DNA from: Pyrrhosoma nymphula
Lineage: Eukaryota > Arthropoda > Insecta > Odonata > Coenagrionidae
Assembly (NCBI GenBank): GCA_963573305.1
Contig: OY754337.1
Location: 50,357,164 to 50,421,163 of the forward strand
DNA length: 64,000 nucleotides
Reading direction: 5' to 3'
Shown here: piece after piece, positions 22,701 to 34,700 of the stretch
How positions within the stretch are numbered: the stretch's first letter is position 1
How the letters are laid out: each line of letters begins with the position of its first letter
Program-made: the position numbers and the translations under genes
Notes under the pieces: generated by a model
What the model saw: only the letters and a program-made list of their open reading frames with translations
What the model was told of the DNA's origin: nothing
Databases searched by the model: none

Positions 22701-25700
22701 TATACACACTCGTTGGACTTCATGGAATGATACCCCTTTGACAAATGTCTCTGTTTTCTGTGCTATAGTGGATGTATTAAAAATATTTGCATCCATCTAG
22801 GGTTTTAGAGAATCTGTTCTTTGCTGTTTACAGAGTTATCTGTCATTGCTATGATCAACTTTGACTTAGCATTCTTTACCAAGAATATCATTGGAAACTC
22901 TAAAATTCCTAGATGTTCCTCATACACCAAAAAAGCATTCATACCCATAAACTTAGTACTGTGGTGAAAGTTCTCGTGGTTCTTGAAGATAAACATTTGG
23001 CAATAAATTTAACCATGAATGCCCAAATATACTATGCATAAAATAAAACTGTAGACTCACAGGTTTGACGTCTCTTGGTTGCTGGTTTTTCCCTCTACAG
23101 ACTTCAGTGATGATCCTTATCTCAGTTTCTGGTGCTTTAACTTCACAGGTCTGTAATAAGAGTGAAGGTAAATTTAGTGATAGGTGAACGGATGAAAAAC
23201 CTCCTAATACATGCGTTCATCAATGTTCAACGCTGAAAATTTATGAAATACTTATGACGAGAGTAATGGCATATATGCAAGAATTTAATTGAGTAATTTA
23301 GGAAGTCTTTCACCCATACAAGTATACCTAGTGGTAATATTTGATTTAACTAATAATTTCTCATATTGAGGAATTTTCTTTGGGAACTATTTATGTTATA
23401 ATGTGTCATCAATTTGTTATGCAGGTGATCGACCCTTGATTGTTCAGTTTGCTGCGAATAATGTTGAAGATTTTTTAAAAGCAGCAGAATTGGTTGCTCC
23501 GTAAGTACTTGGTGGCTAAATGATAATGTGTGTACGTAGCATTGCTTAAGACAGTTTTTGATTTAAGTAATTCCACAATTTCTTTCATTCACTCTAAAAG
23601 GCCTCATTCTCTAAAAAATAATCTTAAATTAAGAAACATAATTGCCACTTTCAAAATTCCAATTCTAAAAACTCAGATTACTAAAGTTCAAGGTAAAGGT
23701 TGCTCTAAATTTCAAGGTAAAGTCAATTTCATTAAATGTAGGTGTGTGTTGGATGGGAAAGGGGCTCACGTACATATATGGGACAAATTTTCCTTGTCCA
23801 TTCTTATCATTATCTAATATTTTATATTGATGGCATCGCTCTTGTGGTCTCAGGATGGACCATACAGTATAAAGCATGCAAAAATAAAAATATGGCTTCA
23901 AATAAATATAAAATAGCACAAAAACGTTTCTGCTATCATCTGGAAAAAAGTTCATTAGGAATCGAAAATAATCCTTATCAGCAATAAATTGTTGACTATC
24001 ACCAAGATAAAGTGAATCATGTTACTTGGCATAATTTGGTAGAACTCTCTCATATTGAAAGAAAGTAAATCTCAACTTTGTAAATTCCGCAATATACAAT
24101 TATTATTAATTAAAATTAACAATGATACAGTTTTTCACACGACATTTTTTCATCTGGTAGTTTTATTGTACTTGATGATGCTTTAATGGGTGAAACCAGT
24201 TGTTCCATAATTGTTAATAAACTATTGTGGAATGTACAAAATTAATATTTACTTTCTTTCAATATGTATCACAAGATACATATTGAATATACATACATAC
24301 AGGAATTTAACATCAAACATGTTGATTTATCAGAAATTGTCCCTGCACATTTGGAAAATCGGTGCCAGCTATTCAAAATGCGAGATTGTTTCTGGTACAT
24401 AGGGTTGAAGAATTATGTCTTGGCTTACACCCTTGTATAGAATCCTAGGTCATGGATTCCAGTTATGTACCAGTAATTTGGGAAATTATTCTCAATATTT
24501 TTTATGCCTATGCTTTGATACCAAACACTGGTGTTTACCATTGGAAAATGTACATAAGTGTTCAGAAGCTGTGCATTGAATGAGTTTGGGTCATCTGTTA
24601 TGCTGGGTTTCCACTTAGTCATTCCATATGATAATGACAATATTTCACTGGCTGTCCTGCTGGCTTCTGCAGGTCTGAAGGGACATCACTGAATCCGACA
24701 AAGCCATTAGGATATCTGCAAATATTACCCTAGTAGTTCAGGGCATAGTTGGGAAAGTCACCAAAAAAAATTAACTGATTAAAGTTAAAGGTAATCTCTG
24801 TAGAAAGTAAAGTTAAAGTTTACTTTTCTGAAAAAGTAACTGGTTAAAGTTAAAAACAGTAATTTTTACAGTAAAAGTTACTTCAAGAATCTTTTAAAAA
24901 GTACCTTTCAATAGCCATTTTTTGCAATTGGGATCAAATTAATGCAAATTTCAAATTCAAGAAAAAATTATTTAACTTTTACTTAAGCGTGGTTTCATGT
25001 TTTCTCATCTGGGAGTGTGTTCCGAAATTTTTGTGATCACTCCACTCAACCCCACTGATGACGGGATGTCGCCGAGTAAGATATGTATAAACTGGTGCAT
25101 TTTACAGATACATGACTTTGAATGAACCCGTCCACCTCGTTACCCGTCATAGTTTTTTGGTGACCCTCTTTCTCACGTTCAACTAAGTAGTATTGATGAC
25201 TCGACGTCGCCGAGTAAGGCATTCGTGCCCTCGTGGCCATGGTCTTCAAGTGGTCTCGTGTTTTCTAGTCTGAGGGTATGTTCCCAAACTTTGGTGGTCA
25301 CTCCAATAAACCCTGCAAGGAGCAGCAGGACGCACTAGAAGAGATCGAGTGAGAAAGACTACAATCAGAGCCCAATACCAGCAAGACCCGATTGTGGAGT
25401 CAATGGAAAGAAAAACTTTAAGATGCTATGGACATGTGGTTAGGATGAATGAGGAAAGGAAGTCAAGACTAGTATTTCCCTTCTTGTAGATTGGTGCTAA
25501 AATATTCAGTTCCCAATCTGCTGGGATCTTTTTCACTGTCCATGCTCTTCTGCATATCTCCCACATCCAATCAATCACTGCATTTCCTCCAAACTTAATC
25601 ATTTCCGGCGCCAGGCCATCAACGCCTGCAGCTTTACCAAGTTTTATCCTTTTTATTGCTTCCTCCACTTTAACTTGTGTTATTTCTTCTCCATTTCCTC

Positions 25701-28700
25701 CTTCTCTTCGAGGGTTTGGTTCAGCTTCCGTTATTTCTACTTGCTCCTGGTGTCCAAAAGTTACAGCAAAGTGATTCCGCCATACTGTCAGCATATCTTT
25801 CTCATCAGTCACTATCTTCCCTGTTTCATCTGCTACTCTTCTTACTCTTTTTCCAAACTTTCCTTTTAGGCTTTAGGCCATCAACGCCTGCAGCTTTACC
25901 AAGTTTTATCCTTTTTATTGCTTCCTCCACTTTAACTTGTGTTATTTCTTCTCCATTTCCTCCTTCTCTTCGAGGGTTTGGTTCAGCTTCCGTTATTTCT
26001 ACTTGCTCCTGGTGTCCAAAAGTTACAGCAAAGTGATTCCGCCATACTGTCAGCATATCTTTCTCATCAGTCACTATCTTCCCTGTTTCATCTGCTACTC
26101 TTCTTACTCTTTTTCCAAACTTTCCTTTTAGGCTTTTCACCGTTTGCCAAAACTTTCGGTGGTTATGATGATAGTTTTCTTCCACTTCATTACCAAACTC
26201 TTACCAACATTCTTCCTTTGCTTGTCTCACTGCTTGCTTCAACTCATTTCTCTTATGTACATACTCTCTCCAAGCCTCATCTGTTTTATATCTAATACAC
26301 GATTTCCAGGCAAGCTTTTTATCGTTAATTTTTCCTTTAACATGATCATTCCACCACTTTGTCCTTTTAGCCTCCGTCTTCACTATTTGCACTCCACAGA
26401 CTTCTCTAGTTTCATTTAAAAGGGTTTCTTTCAATACCCCCAGCCTAATTCCATTTGATCTACATATCTTTCAACACTTCTTCTATACTATTTCATAACT
26501 CTGCTGTTACTAGGTCTCTATATTCCATTTTCTTTTGTTCATCTCTAAGTTGTCCAACCTTCAACCTCTCATAAGGCGAATCCTTTCTAGTTTTCAAAGG
26601 GTGCAGCTGCAGCTTCATGATTGGTAGTCTATGTTCTGTGCTTAGTTCAGCGCTTCTGTATACACGTACATCATTTACAGCATACCTCATACTTCTTGTG
26701 TAGGTGAAATAATCTATCACACTTCTCGCTCCTCTGTTCTCAGACTCAAAAGTGATATTATGTGTTATTCTATGTGGAAAAAAGGTGTTGCCAATCAGCA
26801 GATCGTTATCTATGCAAAAAATCGATCATCTTCTCTCCATTTGTAATGATAACTTGCTCTCCACCATGCTGCCCAATTGATCCATGTCCTCGTTCTAGGT
26901 TCCTGCCTATTCTGGAGTTCCCATCTCCCATTATCACAACGTGTCTGGTCTGTTCTCTCACCTTGTCTATAGTTTCCTGCAGCTGAGTGTAGAAAAGATC
27001 CTTCTCAAACTGTTCTGAATCCTGTGTCAGGGCATATACCTGTATCAATGATATTTTCTCCTGAATTTCCAGATTTTTTTTTACTAATCTTGAATTCACT
27101 GGCTCTCATTCCATTACTCTGTCTCTATATACACCCTCCATTACTATGCCCACTCCTTCTTTTGCTCTGCTGCGATGTTCTACCCCAGAGTAAAACATGT
27201 GATATTCATAATAAGAACTACGATGATGCAATTTTCCACAGATAAAATGTTTAATCGACCTGGGTTTCGATGCACTGCATCATCATCAGGAAAATTACAT
27301 CGTCTTAGTTCTTATTATGTTCATATTCCACAACATCTCGCCTGATTCCTCCCTTTTTATGTGATATTCATCTTTCAACGCTTATTCTCCAAACCCATTC
27401 TTTTTCGTCTCGCTTATACCCATAATCCTCAGTATGTACTTTTTCATCTCATCTACAATTTCACACTCCTTTCCAGTGAGTGATGTTATGTTCCATGTAC
27501 CAAAAATTGTGTCCATTCGTTTGCTCTGTTGATTCCTATTAATCCTTCCGGCTCTCTCCGTTATACTCTGAATAATTTACTTCACTCTGGTGGGTTATTA
27601 GCCCTACCGAGCTAGCCGTTTTGAGGGGCTGCCTCCTAAGCCTACCGGCTGGCTGTTTTCTATCAGGATTGTCTCCCTTAGCCTTCAAAGATCCCTCTTC
27701 AAACCACAAGGCAGTGGTCTCTGTCCTGTTATACCCCGGTCAGTCGGGTTGCCTCTTCCGCCAGTTCAGCCGTACCAAAGTCCATCTTCTCCGCCTTCGC
27801 TGCCATTGAGAACTTCACCGTGACCTTGGCTAGGGACCCTTATGGGGTGCTACCATCTGGGCCAGATGGACCCTGGTTTGTTTACGAGGTTTTTACTCCT
27901 CCTTCCTGTCTCTTAGAGACAGGCCCCTGGCTTGCCACTGGTATAGCAGAGTTGACCTGGAACTTATGTGTTACAAATTTTTCTGATGATCTTAGCCTTG
28001 CATGTAACCTTAAAATCTCTGTCATCTCCCAACACAGTCATAATTGTTTTCATAGCTGTAACCATTTTTGCAATAGTGATCATGGACTACAAAATGGCTT
28101 AAGTCCACATTGGTAGAAAATCCAGCCAAACCAGTCTGATAGAACCTTACATTGAATCTTTGTCATCTTAGTCATCGAATGAGTTACCCTGGTATCTTTC
28201 AGTGAAGATGTTGGTGCAGTTAAGATCAAGTGCTATATTAGTGAAAAGTCATTAACAAATAGTTTTCAAGGCTTGGGATCCAAACATATATATTTTTTAT
28301 GTTTCAGGTATTCTGATGGAGTTGACCTAAATTGTGGCTGCCCTCAAAGATGGGCCCTTAAAGAAGGCTATGGTTCTTCCCTTTTGAAGAAACCTGAGTT
28401 GATTCGAGACATCGTCATTCGTGCTCGTAACACACTGCCTTCTCCCTATTCAGTTTCTGTCAAGATTCGCCTTCTTGATAATTTAAGGTAATTGATTCAA
28501 TGAGGTAATGAATGAACATATGCATGCCTGTCTTTGGTGTAGTGTCGAGGTTAATGATGAATTGTTTCCACCATTTAAATAAAGGGTTACAATTGCTTTT
28601 ATGGAATCTGTAGCAGAGCATGGAAAAGGTCTTGGTCTTTTTCTGTGAAGTAATGAGTATGACATGCTTCTGGGCTTGTTTGATGATAGCTATATCTTCA

Positions 28701-31700
28701 CCTACCAAACCTACATCTGCATATTACCCTGTGAGCGTGTGGCAGGGGATGATAGACAACAGGCTTGAAGAAGGGAGGGAATAGGAAAATGAATCAAAAG
28801 AGGATGAAAGTGTTGCATGTAATTTGATTGCCTTATTGCTAGTGTCTTGCTCTGATTTTGTTAATAGTGATGGATGGTATGTAGAAAGAAGGAATTGTTG
28901 TATGTACCTATGACTTTGGTGGAGTATCTATCTTATTTCATCACTTTTATCAGCTTGAGAGTTATGGTGTAAGGTTTAAATAAGACCGTCTATCTTTGAG
29001 TGTAAGTTGACTCAAAATTAAGACGAAGTCTTATTTATGGGCCGAAAATATCGACTAATATCCATTACTTGAGTATAAGTCAACGTGAAAAAAATTGCTT
29101 GATCTCCTTGTTTCACGATTGAAAAAGCAAAACATTAAATACGCATGAATGAATATTGAAACTAAGAGTGACAAATATTGAAAAAGAGAGACAACTTTCA
29201 ATAAATTTATCGATGATATATTTAGCTGCTACAAAATCAGCCATGTAGATGTCTACAGCGTGCCTTGATGCGATTGTCAGAATTTGTGATGAAGTAGTTA
29301 TGTCATGTCTTGATTGAGGGAATTGTTATCTTTTGCACCATCTGCCATGGCTGTGGTACCTGGAATGTTGATATCACAAGAGTTGGTAGTGCTGGAGGAA
29401 AACCATAGATCGGTGATGGGTATAGCTATGCAGACAGATGTAGACTTGTGGTGTAATATGCTGCCAAAAATGAAGTATTAACTCCAGAGAGACTCATAAC
29501 ATTGTGTATGCTCTCATAACATTGTGTATGATCAGATATCCTAACATCTGCCAAAGAGGATAAAGAAATTAATATATTAGTGATTCTTTGGAATTTTTGG
29601 CAACGCAGACTCCGACAAGCTGCCTTTTTGGCTTCAATTATAGAAATGTGAATATGTACTTGCCAGAAGAGAAGGATATTTACAAATATTCTGGACTCAG
29701 ACAGAAAGTTATAAAACAGGATCAATGAAGCTGGGGGTAAGTCTTAACTGACTCACCTGACCATCTGATTATGTGGTGTATAGGGAAGCGTAGAAGCTGG
29801 GTGATTCCCGATTTTGTGATGAAAAGTTGATAATAGTCTCAAATGTATCTAAGACAAATAGGGAATAAGCTGGTCAGGCCATCTCTGAACTCCGATCGTG
29901 GTTATTGAGCACACTAAATTATGATGAGAGACAAACTAAGCACAGAGATATCCAATGCAGGATATCTCTGCGGGGTAACCACCTGTCCTGGTTGAATGGA
30001 CAAATCGACAAAATCCTGATAGAGAAGTCGGACCTCTGGATGGTCAATTGTGTGGTCTACGCTGCTGCCAAAATAATGGCTCACTCCCAAAGGATCTTCT
30101 CTTGGGAGGACAAAGCAGCGAAAAGGCTGGAGCAGTTAGGAGCCAAGATCACGCTGGCACAACGGCTGGCATCGAGGATTCAGAGTGTGATGGAATACAT
30201 CACATCTGGGTAAACTTTTACGCCTGAAGTTCGATGCATAGTGCGCAACCTCAGCTACCACCATCGCAAACTGAATAAAAATGTGCTGCTTACCGCTAAG
30301 CAACATGCGGTGGAGTGTTCACCACAGCGTGGAAAAATCTTCTCAAAAGGAATAGGGCCGTGAGGGAGAACCTTTTCTCCTTCACTCTTCTTGTCTCTTT
30401 TGACCACCTCTCCTTGTTGTCGAATCGTTGCCACCCATCAACAAGGTGGATCGTTTCTGGAAGGATATCTAAAAACGTCAAAGCCAATCAATGGAGACAC
30501 TGCGGCCAAAGGTCTCTTTTAAGAGTTATGTAACCGCCACCTACAAGATATGCATGGACTCCTTTCAGTCACAGAGAGTGACGTGACGTTCTGACGAGAA
30601 GAACTTTCCGGCTCTAGGAATGGACTCCATGAAAAACTTCTGGTGGAAGAAGTTTACTTCCACCCATGAACACCTCGCCAGAATCTTCATGTCCTTTCTG
30701 TCAGGCAGGGAACCAATTCCACCTTAGCTGTCGTAGGACACATGGTTCTCATAGCTAGGAAGGGAGACTTGTCCAATCTAAAGAACTACATGCCACCCTA
30801 CAACCTGCCTCAACACTGTATATAAGGCTCTCACCTTGATCTTCATTAACCTTATCCTCCTCCATGTTCAGCCTTTGTGGGAGGAAGTATACAAACAGAG
30901 GGGCTCAAAGCAAGGAATCACAGGATGCAAGGACAACCTGCTCATTGATGGGTGCTTATGCCAAGAAGCCATCCAGCATCAGCGAAACCTATCAATGGCC
31001 TGAGTGGACTACAAAACAGCATTCAAAACCACTGCGCATGGGCTACTGATAGACGTGCTGGATTTGATGAAAGTCCACCCAGAGTTTGTGTCCTGCATCC
31101 AACGCCTGTTACCATTCTGGAAAATGCACTTTGTCCTGACTTCAGGCAAGCGGTCAGTTTTAACAGAGTTGCTAACATATCTCCGTGATTTTTTTCAAGG
31201 AGATAGCTTGAGCCCCCTACTTTTATGTATTTTCCTGGTGCCTCTGTGCCTTAGGTTGTGAGGAGGTAGAGGATGCATGTGCGGTGTTCCAGGTAACAGG
31301 AAGCATAAGGTCACCTATTTATTTTATGTGGGTAGAGGATACATGTGCAGTGTTCCTGGTGACAGGAAGTATAAGGTCACCCATTTATTTGCCTGTGTGT
31401 ATGACCTAAAGCTTTATGCTTAAAATGTGAAAGACCTTCGCAATGCCCTGGACACCATACTGGAATACAGGGAGGCTATAGGGATGGAGTTTGGATTGGA
31501 AGTGTGCATCCATCCACCTGGCAAGAGATTTTTGGGAGGGTCATTCCTCACCTTGAGAACAATGACAGCTACAAATACCTCGGTGTCCCCTAGCACCGAA
31601 TGCAGGAGGTTACAGCAGTGAAGGAAAGACTCACCGCCAAGTACAGACAGACTCAGAAAAATCTGAAGTTCTGAGCTGTCCAGCAAGAACAAAGTTCTTG

Positions 31701-34700
31701 CCATGAACATGTTCACAGTTCCTACACTGCTGTATACCTTCGGTTGCATGAAATTGAATGTCCAGAAGCTGCAGAACCTCGATTGGGGAACAAGGAAAAT
31801 GATGACCATCATCAGAAGTCTTCATCCAAAATCTTATTTCTAATTTATATCCCTCTCCTTATGTATGTGGTAGAGGTCTATTGCATCTGGAGTGTCTCCA
31901 CAACAGAGTTGTCCTAGGTGCAGCTTGCCGAGTGTTCAGAAGCACAGACCCACTGCTCAGTCTCATTAGAGAGCACGAGGGTGCGGGAGCAGGGGCATTT
32001 CTCTACCAGGCAGCAAAGACGGCAGCAGATGAAACTGGTCTGGACTTGTCATTCATCCGATGAAAGCGACAATGGCCCATGTGGTCATTGAAGGCAGACG
32101 TTCTAAAAACCGAAATAAAAAAAAGCTGAGCAGAAGGCCTTGGTGAGATACCAAGATGCATACCAATAAGCCCATGAATGGATGTTTCTATTGAAACATG
32201 GAAAAGCATGGGCTATTGAAAGAGCTGATATCTGCCTTCCTACGCTCCACCGGTCTAAAGTCCAATACCAAGGGTTTGGTCCTTGTGTGCCAGAATGGTG
32301 TCATAGACAACCTCATGTACCGCTGCCTTATATTCAAGGCAGACATTGCAGATACGAGATACAGGGCTTGCCAAGCCCAGCTGCAAAATGCTTTTTGATA
32401 CGCGTTATCAAATGCCATTAAAATAAAAAAAATGAGATACAGCAGTATTAATTTTTTTATAAAATGGATTTTAAACAAAAGACCCTTATTTCTGAACCGA
32501 TATATTGGCACCTTGAGAATCTATGGGTTAATATTTTTATATAAATAACTTTTGTTCCCTTTCATGAAGAAAATTCACTGAGCACAACCTTGTGCATAAT
32601 CTCCCCTTACCTAGTTAACTTATCCCTTCCTGCCTTACGGTTTACCTTCAAGTTGCATAAACTATTTTTGCTTTCATTTATGTTCTACCTATTGTGTAAC
32701 CTCAGAATTATATGACCTATGATTTTTTTTTCAGTGAGACCCTGTCCCTGTGCCAGTCTCTAGAAGCAGCTGGGGTCAGTTTTTTAACTGTGCATGCCAG
32801 AACACCCGTACAGAGGAGACAGCCTCCAAATTATGAGGTAGGATTTGTATTCAACTGGGTTAATTATCATCATTCTATGTAAGGCATAATTTTTCTTGAT
32901 CCTTTCTTTGAATCTTTAACTTGACATGGCAAAAAATTTTAACTTTTTGATGACCTACATCTCTAGAGTGGCGATGGCTATGGAAATCCTAGTAGTCCGA
33001 TAAGCATCTCTTTCTGACTGAAGAACCCACAATAAAAGCATCCACATCCAATCGGTTGACCATTTTAGTAATGGCAGGTTTTTGAAAACGCTATTGAAGA
33101 ACGTAACTGGGAACCACCTCAATCATCTTTCCTATACATTGGGTAGTTGTAATGGAGACTAACCAAAAAGACAAGGACCTTATGTAAGAATGTAAAGAAA
33201 AGACACGAATATTTTTATATGGGTTGTAGAGTTGTATGGTGCAGAAACCTGGACTTTGAGAAAAGCAAATGAGAGTAGGTTGCAGGAATTTGAGATGTGG
33301 GTGTGGAAAAGAATATATAAGGTATGATGGATGGAAAATAAGGCAAATGATGAGGTATTCGACATGGTAAGTGAGGAGAGAAAACTGCTAATATTAGGAG
33401 GCAGAGTAGTTGGTTAGAATGGATAATGAGGGGTTAGGGGATTATCTGGGGTAGAATTTTTTGAAAGTGGGGAAGGAGAAGAAAGAGAATAGGCTTTATG
33501 GATGGTATGAAGAAAGGTGGTATGCATACTGAGCTAAAGAATGAAATATTGTAAGGGGCTTAGGAACCTGTTACGGCAAAAAATTAGTAGGGGTGACCCT
33601 TTTCTAGCAAAATCTTATCTTAGCCAGTAGATGACATCCATTAATATAACCAAGGAAATCATGGATGCCACTGGGTAAAAAGGGAATTGATGGAGGAGAT
33701 TTGAAGGGGTGAAAAAATATAGAGTTATCTCAAGTAAGAGGCAACAGGGTGTTGAAGAGGGCAAAAATGAGAATTCCTGCTAGATAGGAAAAAGGGAGGG
33801 AAAAGAATGGGAATTTTTGAGTGGCTTGAATGTTTGAAGAGCTCTAGGACTCAATGATGAGAAAAGTATTGCATTAGGCTGGATATTGGAGATGGCCCAG
33901 AAATTATACCTAGTGCAAAGGTATAGACTAGAACTGTTCACATAGCCGATTAGTAATATGCTGTTGATGATTTTGTTAGGTGCTTACTGTTACAGTAGTT
34001 GAAGTTGGTCTTGTTAAAATACTTGCTTCTGTTACATAAGATCTTGTGCTTTCCCAGCGAATGTTGAAGATGAATTCTTCCCGGGTTGTACACTGGGTCA
34101 ATGAAATCTCCATTTGAAACATTATTGGAGATGAAGGACCTGACCTAGTGTGTAAACCGAGAAGATTTCATCATCAAAATTCTTTTATTGACCCAATGGC
34201 CTGAAAAGAATTCATATTTGGTTATCTACTTTTTTTCTCTCATAACCTGAGGATGCTGCAGTTTATATATTTTTATTTTGTGCATGGTCTCTGTTAAAAT
34301 GGTTTGATGTGTCTATTAAGGGAAAATGCTGTGATCAAGAACCAGTTTCCTTAATCTAGACAAAGAAATTTAATTATTTCTACCCATAGCAGGGCAGTGG
34401 CGGATAAATATGGGGGGCGCGGTGGGCGCGCGCCCCCCCTTGCGGGGCCGCCTGCGCCGCCCCCGCCAGTCAGCCCGCACGCTAGTGATGAGCGTAACTG
34501 TGATATTTCAATCACTTCGTTACCAGTGACTGCTACTCATCAGTAACGGTGATTTTTACCTGTGATCGCGACCACCAGCGAGAATCGCTCACAAAAATCA
34601 GCCGTTATTTAATGTGTGATCAGTGATTCGAAGCTCGAAATGCCATTTTGCGTACTCCTTGCTTTAGAAGTCTGCTATTTTGCCTAATTCCGATGAATAG

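Larger units (their letters stand above)
25470..27967 (-). mobile_element. RTE-like LINE: 5' UTR, endonuclease, start of reverse transcriptase
   Basis: On the minus strand, a GC-rich probable 5' UTR (27967-27520) leads to an ATG at 27517. The endonuclease follows (GTWNITSLTGKECEIVDEMK, MGISETKKNGFGE, later HVVIMGDGNSRIGRN). A linker comes next (RTKWWNDHVKGKI, KTDEAWREYVHKRNELKQAV), then the N-terminal reverse-transcriptase segment (VEEAIKRIKLGKAAGVDGLA and PADWELNILAPIYKKG). It breaks off at about 25470. The endonuclease GDxN motif reads GDGN rather than GDFN. It is interrupted by a 149 bp insertion at 27210 and a 262 bp tandem duplication. It sits antisense in intron 3. Confidence 0.82.

Noticed and set aside
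25677..26295. Two near-identical + strand frames of about 119 codons
   Set aside because: They are the antisense of the duplicated RTE coding segment, so the apparent protein repeat is explained by the 262 bp duplication.
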